Assembly: GCF_017348915.1 (NCBI RefSeq)
Contig: NZ_CP071383.1
Span: 1,364,001-1,428,000, forward strand
Source: Leclercia pneumoniae
Lineage (GTDB): Bacteria > Pseudomonadota > Gammaproteobacteria > Enterobacterales > Enterobacteriaceae
Reading direction: 5' to 3'
Length of the DNA stretch: 64,000 nt
The notes below the pieces were generated by a model. The model was given only the letters and a program-made list of their open reading frames with translations, was not told where the DNA came from and searched no databases. Of the stretch, positions 59,073-64,000 are shown in pieces (within the stretch, counting starts at the first letter, position 1; every line of letters starts with the position of its first letter). The position numbers and the translations under genes are program-made.

Positions 59073-59765
59073 ATGAAACAGATCTTATTGGTGGAAGACG
59101 ACGGCGATATCGCCGCTTTGCTACGTCTCAATTTAGAAGATGAAGGCTACCAGATTACCCACGAAGCAGACGGTAGCCGCGCGCTGCTGGCTATCGAAGA
59201 TACGCGCTGGGACGCGGTGATCCTCGACCTGATGCTGCCGGGGGTGGATAGCCTGCAAATCTGCCGTCGCATTCGTCAGATGAGCCATTACCTGCCGGTG
59301 ATCATTATCAGTGCCCGCAGCAGCGAAACGGAGCGCATTCTGGGTCTGGAGACCGGGGCCGATGATTATCTGGCCAAGCCCTTCTCGGTGCAGGAGCTGG
59401 TCGCTCGCGTTCGGGCGCTGTTTCGCAGGCATCAGGCCATGGGACAGCAGCCGGCCGGGCGTATTGAGGCGCACGGCATGACCATTGATCCGCTGGCCCG
59501 TAGCGTGACCCTGCATGGCCAGGCGCTGGATCTCACCCCGCGTGAATTCGATCTGCTTTACTTCTTTGCCCGTCATCCGGGTGAGGTCTTCTCCCGGCTG
59601 GCCCTCCTGGAACAGGTGTGGGGCTATCAGCACGAAGGCTACGAACATACGGTTAACACCCATATCAACCGCCTGCGCATCAAAATCGAGAAGGATCCCG
59701 CCGAGCCGGAGGTGATACGCACCGTCTGGGGCAAGGGCTATAAGTTTATGGGGAGTACATCATGA
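59073..59765 (+). CDS. OmpR-family response regulator
   Basis: 230 residues. The receiver domain has the acid pocket Asp9/Asp10, phospho-acceptor Asp52 (VILDLMLPG) and Lys in LAKPFS. The C-terminal winged helix has LTPREFDLLYFFARHPGEVFS in parts and the wing VWGKGYKFM. It overlaps the kinase gene by ATGA, so they form a two-component pair. It resembles regulators of the CpxR/CusR/BaeR kind; no exact match recognised. Not at this place in E. coli K-12. Targets unknown. Confidence 0.92.
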   Translation: MKQILLVEDDGDIAALLRLNLEDEGYQITHEADGSRALLAIEDTRWDAVILDLMLPGVDSLQICRRIRQMSHYLPVIIISARSSETERILGLETGADDYLAKPFSVQELVARVRALFRRHQAMGQQPAGRIEAHGMTIDPLARSVTLHGQALDLTPREFDLLYFFARHPGEVFSRLALLEQVWGYQHEGYEHTVNTHINRLRIKIEKDPAEPEVIRTVWGKGYKFMGSTS

Positions 59766-61219
59766 CGCTCACCCGCCGCCTGACGCTGCTGTTTGTGTTA
59801 CTGCTGGTGCTGTGCGCCGCGGTGGCTTGCTCGGTGCAGCTCTGGACCAGCAAGCAGTACGGCAACGCCATGATTCAGCGTCTCTCCGGCGGGCTGGCGC
59901 AGCATATTATCCAGCGTGAGCCACTGCTGGATAACCAGGGAAGGGTGGATCGCACCGCCCTGAAACCGCTCTTTGACCGCCTGATGACCTTCAACCCCAG
60001 CGTTGAGCTGTATGTCCTCTCGGTGGATGGTGAGATTCTGGCCGATGCTGCTCCGCCTGGGCATATCAAGCGCCAGCGGATAGATATCAACCCGGTGCTG
60101 CGCTTTATGGGCGGTGAGATGATGCCGGTTTACGGCGACGACCCGCGCAGCCCGGATCGGCAGAAGGTCTTCAGCGCCGCGCCGCTGCGTCAGGATGGGG
60201 AGCTGCGTGGCTATCTCTATATCATTTTACAGGGCGAAGAGCTGAATGCGCTGGCTGAGATGGCCTGGGAAAAAACGCTCTGGCATACGCTTCTCTGGAC
60301 GCTGTTGCTGGTGGTGCTCTTTGGCTCTCTGGCGGGTGGGCTGGTCTGGTACTGGGTTACTCGCCCGGTGCGGGTCTTAACGCAGGAGGTCAGCTTTCTT
60401 GACCAGGACAGTATCCGCGCCATTAAACAGCTGGCCGCCCAGCCGCAGGAGGAAAACCCCGCCAGCGAGGTTGCCTTACTGCGCAACACCTTTATTGAAC
60501 TGGCTCAGCAGATAGCGTCTCAGTGGGATCGTCTGGCCGACAGCGACCGGCAGCGCCGGGAGTTCACCGCCAATATCTCCCATGATTTACGCACGCCGCT
60601 CACCTCGCTGCTGGGTTATCTTGAGACTCTATCGCTGAAAGCCGATTCATTGACGCCAGAAGAGACGAAGCACTACCTGACCATTGCGCTGCGCCAGGGG
60701 CAGAAGGTTCGCCACCTTTCGCAGCAGCTGTTTGAACTGGCACGGCTGGAACACGGCAGTATTCGGCCTCAGCGCGAGCGCTTTGCCCCCGGGGAGCTGA
60801 TCTCTGATGTGGCGCAGAAGTTCGATCTGATCGTGCAGACGCGGCAGCTACGTTTAAAAATTGAGGTGCCGCAGCAGTTACCGATGGTCAACGCCGACCT
60901 CTCGATGATTGAACGCGTGGTGACGAATCTGCTCGATAACGCGGTTCGCCATACGCCACCGGGTGGCGAAATCTGGCTGAAGGTGTGGCAGGAGGGCGAG
61001 GCGCTGCAAATGGAGGTGAGCGACAGCGGGCCGGGTATTGATGCCGCGATGCGTGAAGAGCTCTTCCAGCGACCCTCAGCGTTAAAGCCGGAGGCGCGCG
61101 AGCATCGCGGCGGGCTGGGATTGTTGATTGTTCGCAGAATGCTGGAGCTACACGGCGGCGGGATCAGACTGATGGAGGCGGAGCAGGGGGCGCGTTTTCG
61201 CTTCTACGTGCCCCTGTAA
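59762..61219 (+). CDS. Sensor histidine kinase, partner of the upstream regulator
   Basis: 485 residues. Membrane helix 1 at about residues 8-27, a periplasmic sensor of about 150 residues (with YVLSVDGEILADAAPPGHI and GDDPRSPDRQKVFSAAPL, a dCache/PhoQ-like PAS fold by pattern), helix 2 at about 178-200, and a HAMP segment. The HisKA box has His274 (NISHDLRTPLTSLLGYL) and the HATPase domain has NLLDNAVRHTPPGG, DSGPGID and GGLGLLIVRRM. The periplasmic domain suggests an envelope signal; its nature is unknown. Confidence 0.92.
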   Translation: MTLTRRLTLLFVLLLVLCAAVACSVQLWTSKQYGNAMIQRLSGGLAQHIIQREPLLDNQGRVDRTALKPLFDRLMTFNPSVELYVLSVDGEILADAAPPGHIKRQRIDINPVLRFMGGEMMPVYGDDPRSPDRQKVFSAAPLRQDGELRGYLYIILQGEELNALAEMAWEKTLWHTLLWTLLLVVLFGSLAGGLVWYWVTRPVRVLTQEVSFLDQDSIRAIKQLAAQPQEENPASEVALLRNTFIELAQQIASQWDRLADSDRQRREFTANISHDLRTPLTSLLGYLETLSLKADSLTPEETKHYLTIALRQGQKVRHLSQQLFELARLEHGSIRPQRERFAPGELISDVAQKFDLIVQTRQLRLKIEVPQQLPMVNADLSMIERVVTNLLDNAVRHTPPGGEIWLKVWQEGEALQMEVSDSGPGIDAAMREELFQRPSALKPEAREHRGGLGLLIVRRMLELHGGGIRLMEAEQGARFRFYVPL

Positions 61220-61222
61220 ATA

Positions 61223-61243
61223 AGGCCGGGGCATGTCCGGCCT
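61223..61243. terminator. Hairpin between the kinase gene and artJ
   Basis: AGGCCGG-N7-CCGGCCT in the 32-bp convergent gap; weak T-run only. Confidence 0.5.
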
Positions 61244-61251
61244 GCGAGTCT

Positions 61252-61983
61252 TTACTGCGGGAACCACTGGTCGCTGATTTTCTGATAGGTGCCGTCAGCT
61301 TTGATCGCTTTCAGCGCGCCGTTCAGTTTCTCGAGCAGGGCTTTGTTATCCGGGCGAACCGCAATGCCCAGGCCAGTACCGAAGTACTGCGGATCGGTAA
61401 CTTTCTCGGTGGCTGTACCCAACTGCGGGTTGGTTTTCAGCCACTCATTCACCACGGCGGTATCGCCGAATACCCCATCGATACGGCCATTTTTCAGGTC
61501 GATAATCGCGTTCTGGTAGCTGTCATAAGCCACCGTTTTCACTTCCGGGTGCTTGTCCTGCAGGTACTTCTGGTGCGTCGTACCGTTTTCCATGCCGATG
61601 CGTTTGCCTTTCAGCTGCTCGAAGGATTTATAGGTATCTTTCTTCGCAATCACCACCGCCGAGTTGGCATAGTACGGATCAGTGAAGGAGACCTGCTTGC
61701 TACGCTCCGGGGTGATGTCCATACCGGAGATCACGGCGTCATATTTTTTGAATTTCAGTGACGGGATCAGGCTGTCAAAGGCGTGGTTAGTAAAAGTGCA
61801 GTCGGCCTGCATTTGCTTACACAGCGCTTTAGCCAGGTCGATATCAAAACCGACGATCTGGTTGCTGGCATCCAGCGATTCGAACGGTGGGTAAGTGGCT
61901 GAAACGCCAAAGCTGATTTTATCGGCAGCCGTTGCGCCAGCGGCGAAGGTTGCCAGTAATGCGGCCAGAACTAACTTTTTCAT
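61252..61983 (-). CDS. artJ: Arginine-binding periplasmic protein ArtJ
   Basis: 243 residues, same as E. coli ArtJ; signal peptide of 19-20 residues ending ATA. Type II binding protein with GVSATYPPFESLD at the N-terminus and GMDITPERSKQVSFT in the hinge region. It binds arginine for ArtPQM. It is its own transcription unit with tandem ARG boxes upstream. The closest relative in the window is artI. Confidence 0.96.
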   Translation of the reverse strand: MKKLVLAALLATFAAGATAADKISFGVSATYPPFESLDASNQIVGFDIDLAKALCKQMQADCTFTNHAFDSLIPSLKFKKYDAVISGMDITPERSKQVSFTDPYYANSAVVIAKKDTYKSFEQLKGKRIGMENGTTHQKYLQDKHPEVKTVAYDSYQNAIIDLKNGRIDGVFGDTAVVNEWLKTNPQLGTATEKVTDPQYFGTGLGIAVRPDNKALLEKLNGALKAIKADGTYQKISDQWFPQ

Positions 61984-62052
61984 TTTGAAGCTCCCGTCTG
62001 TCTATCTTGTCGTTATATGCCGTGTCTGCGGCTGGGAGTAACAATGTCAGAA

Positions 62053-62091
62053 AATGAATTTATATTCAATAAAAATGATTAAATATTTCTT
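62053..62091 (-). promoter_or_regulatory. Tandem ARG boxes (ArgR operator) of artJ
   Basis: Box 1 contains TGAAT-TTAT-ATTCA (62055-62068), a full consensus match. Box 2, TGATT-AAAT-ATTTC, starts 21 bp further (62076), which is the 18-bp box plus 3-bp spacing of ArgR hexamer sites. Confidence 0.85.
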
Positions 62092-62100
62092 AGGGAATAA

Positions 62101-62137
62101 AAAAAGACGGGCGGCGATGAGACTTGCCCGTCTTTGT
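62101..62137 (-). terminator. Terminator of the artPIQM operon
   Basis: On the minus strand AAAGACGGGC-N13-GCCCGTCTTT followed by further T residues; it lies 20 bases past the artM stop and upstream of the artJ promoter. Confidence 0.8.
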
Positions 62138-62154
62138 TACTTTGCGTTATGCAC

Positions 62155-62823
62155 TCAGTTGCGGTGTTCGAACGCCAGCGCTTTACGTTCAATCAGGCGC
62201 ATCATCAGCGTCAGCAGGCCGTTCACAACCAGGTAGATGAGTCCGGCTGCGCCAAACACCATCACGTCATAAGTACGGCCATAGAGCAGCTGCCCGTGGC
62301 CCATCACTTCCATCAGAGTAATGGTGTAGGCCAGAGAGGTACTCTTAAAGACCAGCACCACTTCGTTGGAATAGGAGGAGAGGGCGCGCTTAAAGGCGTA
62401 CGGCAGCAAGATTGCCAGGGTGTCTTTCTTGCTCATCCCCAGCGCACCGCAAGATTGCCACTGGCCTTCCGGAATGGCGCGAATCGCCCCGTAAAACAGC
62501 TGGGTGGTATAGGCGGCGCTATTCAGCGACAGCGCAATCAGCGCACAGAGCCACGGCTCAGAGAGCAGATGCCAGATAACCGGATACTCCTGCAGCGTCG
62601 GGAACTGGCCCGGGCCGTAGTAAATCAGGAAGATCTGTACCAGCAGCGGCGTACCGGTAAATAACGTAATATAGCCGCGCACAATCCACACCAGCATCGG
62701 CGTTTTTAACGTCAGGACGATGGTGAAGATCAGCGCCAGGATCAGCGCCACAATAATGGAAGCGATCGTTAAGGTCAGGCTGGTGTGCAGCCCTTTCATC
62801 AGCTCGGGTAAGTAATCCAGCAT
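62155..62823 (-). CDS. artM: Arginine permease ArtM
   Basis: 222 residues, same as E. coli. Five membrane helices of the HisM/GlnP type, with the family loop YTTQLFYGAIRAIPEGQWQS and the EAA-like GALGMSKKDTLAILLPYAFKRA. Start overlaps the artQ stop (TGATG). Pairs with ArtQ. Confidence 0.97.
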   Translation of the reverse strand: MLDYLPELMKGLHTSLTLTIASIIVALILALIFTIVLTLKTPMLVWIVRGYITLFTGTPLLVQIFLIYYGPGQFPTLQEYPVIWHLLSEPWLCALIALSLNSAAYTTQLFYGAIRAIPEGQWQSCGALGMSKKDTLAILLPYAFKRALSSYSNEVVLVFKSTSLAYTITLMEVMGHGQLLYGRTYDVMVFGAAGLIYLVVNGLLTLMMRLIERKALAFEHRN

Positions 62824-63539
62824 CAGCCTGGTCTCCGTTCAAAACGCGTTGCACGCAGGTCAATACGCTTCAGGATGTACTGACTCAGCAACGTGATCAC
62901 CAGGTAGATAGCCGCCGCCACGATATACCAGGTAAAAGGCTCCTGGGTGCGGGTGGCGATGCTTTTGGTTTGCAACATCAGGTCGTTAACGCTGATCAGG
63001 CTGACCAGCGCGGTGTCCTTTAACAGCACCAGCCACTGGTTACCCAGCCCAGGGAGCGCATGGCGCCACATCTGCGGCATAACCAGACGGAAGAAGATGG
63101 CGGTTTTCGACATCCCCAGCGCCTGGCCGGATTCCCACTGCCCCTGAGGCACCGCTTTAAGCGCTCCGCGCAGGGTCTGCGAAGCGTAGGCGGAGTAGAG
63201 CAGGGAGAGGGCAATCACACCGCAGAGGAACGGGCTGACGTCGAAGTTCTCAATCTGCATCTGAATTGGGATCTCGACGATCCCCAGATTGAGGGTAAAG
63301 CCGTCAGACAGCGTTAACAGCAGCTGCGACGAGCCAAAGTAGATAAACAGCACCACCAGAATCTCTGGCAGACCGCGCAGTACGGTCACCAGCCCGGAGC
63401 CAATCCATGCGACGGGGCGCCATTTCGCTGACTCCCATACCGCAAAGATCATCGCCAGCACCAGGCCGATGAGCAGCGCACAAACGGCAAGGCCGACGGT
63501 CATCCCGGCGGCGCTTGCTAATGGAAACATTTCGTTCAT
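62823..63539 (-). CDS. artQ: Arginine permease ArtQ
   Basis: 238 residues, same as E. coli. HisMQ-type helices and the loop [21 protein letters not shown] followed by [19 protein letters not shown] (each part under its own helix). Six bases after the artI stop. Forms the membrane channel with ArtM. Confidence 0.97.
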   Translation of the reverse strand: MNEMFPLASAAGMTVGLAVCALLIGLVLAMIFAVWESAKWRPVAWIGSGLVTVLRGLPEILVVLFIYFGSSQLLLTLSDGFTLNLGIVEIPIQMQIENFDVSPFLCGVIALSLLYSAYASQTLRGALKAVPQGQWESGQALGMSKTAIFFRLVMPQMWRHALPGLGNQWLVLLKDTALVSLISVNDLMLQTKSIATRTQEPFTWYIVAAAIYLVITLLSQYILKRIDLRATRFERRPG

Positions 63540-63545
63540 CAGATC

Positions 63546-64000
63546 TTACTTCTGGAACCATTTTTTGTAGATGGTATCGTACGTGCCATCTTTCTTCACT
63601 TTTTCCAGCGCAGTATTAAATTTCTGCTGCAGCTCGGTGTTGCCCTGACGTACCGCGATACCCAGACCGGTACCGAAGTAGGCTTTGTCGGTCACGTTCT
63701 CGCCAACCGCCGCCAGCTTATCGTTCGTTTTCAGCCACTCGGTCACGACCGCGTTATCACCGAAGACGGCATCAATACGCCCATTCTGCAGATCCAGTTT
63801 GGCGTTCTGGTAGCTGTCGTACGCCACGGTGGTGATTTCCGGGTGTTTGTCAGTGATATATTTCTGGTGCGTAGTGCCGTTCTGTACGCCCACTTTCTTG
63901 CCTTTCAGCTGATCAACAGAGGTGTATTTTCCCTTCTGACCAATAAACAGCGCGGCGTTGTCATAATATGGGGTAGAGAACAGAACCTGTTTTTCGCGCT
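63546..64000 (-). CDS. artI: Arginine-pathway binding protein ArtI, 5' end cut by window
   Basis: The frame is open to the right edge; the codon at 63998 continues REKQVLFSTPYYDNAALFIG, matching the middle of E. coli ArtI. The annotatable start codon at 63893 is internal. Visible part: about 151 residues including GVQNGTTHQKYI, NGRIDAVFGDNAVVTEWL and the C-terminus YDTIYKKWFQK. Second gene of artPIQM. Confidence 0.95.
   Translation of the reverse strand, partial: REKQVLFSTPYYDNAALFIGQKGKYTSVDQLKGKKVGVQNGTTHQKYITDKHPEITTVAYDSYQNAKLDLQNGRIDAVFGDNAVVTEWLKTNDKLAAVGENVTDKAYFGTGLGIAVRQGNTELQQKFNTALEKVKKDGTYDTIYKKWFQK

Overview
The window is chromosomal DNA from a member of the Enterobacteriaceae close to Enterobacter, Leclercia and Pseudescherichia. 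Gene content, order and protein lengths follow the E. coli K-12 backbone from ldtB (ybiS) to artI almost gene by gene. GC content looks higher than in E. coli by eye. The presence of a yellow-pigment (carotenoid) cluster also fits a pigmented environmental enterobacterium. I cannot fix the genus from sequence alone.

Layout. (1) 1-3.4 kb: a cut GntR/UTRA regulator, ldtB and ybiT. (2) 3.7-8.7 kb: a sugar-use cassette not in K-12, made of a family 31 glycosidase and an MFS permease with a divergent LacI-type regulator. (3) 8.7-17.4 kb: ybiU, ybiV, pflF/pflE (glycyl-radical enzyme and activase), fsaA, moeB/moeA. (4) 17.6-23.8 kb: iaaA-gsiABCD, glutathione uptake and peptide breakdown. (5) 23.9-28.0 kb: in place of the K-12 genes yliE/yliF, a 38-residue secreted peptide, an NfsA-like nitroreductase, a frameshifted PQQ glucose dehydrogenase (gcd) and a GNAT acetyltransferase. 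(6) 28.1-39.7 kb: rimO, bssR, yliI, gstB, dacC, deoR, ybjG with an extra PAP2 phosphatase, mdfA, ybjI, ybjJ, rcdA. (7) 39.7-47.5 kb: an accessory island between rcdA and the sRNA gene rybB, carrying an intact IS1, a yrbL-like gene with a PhoP-box-like promoter, and crtE-idi-crtY-crtI-crtB with convergent crtZ. crtX is absent, so the predicted end product is free zeaxanthin. (8) 47.6-61.2 kb: rybB, ybjL, ybjM, grxA, nfsA, rimK, ybjN, potFGHI, ybjO, rlmC and a two-component system not found at this place in K-12. (9) 61.2-64 kb: artJ with ArgR boxes, then artM, artQ and a cut artI.

Regulatory signals that can be read directly: a 14-bp palindrome (CTTTCATTCGAAAG) upstream of ybiU, ybiV and between pflE and fsaA, suggesting an unnamed local regulon; a PmrA-type box upstream of the PAP2-ybjG pair; a PhoP-type box upstream of the yrbL-like gene; a perfect TetR-type operator between ybjJ and rcdA; tandem ARG boxes upstream of artJ; a sigma-E-type promoter for rybB; and strong intercistronic hairpins between gsiB/gsiC and potF/potG. 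I saw no tRNA, rRNA, CRISPR array or prophage.
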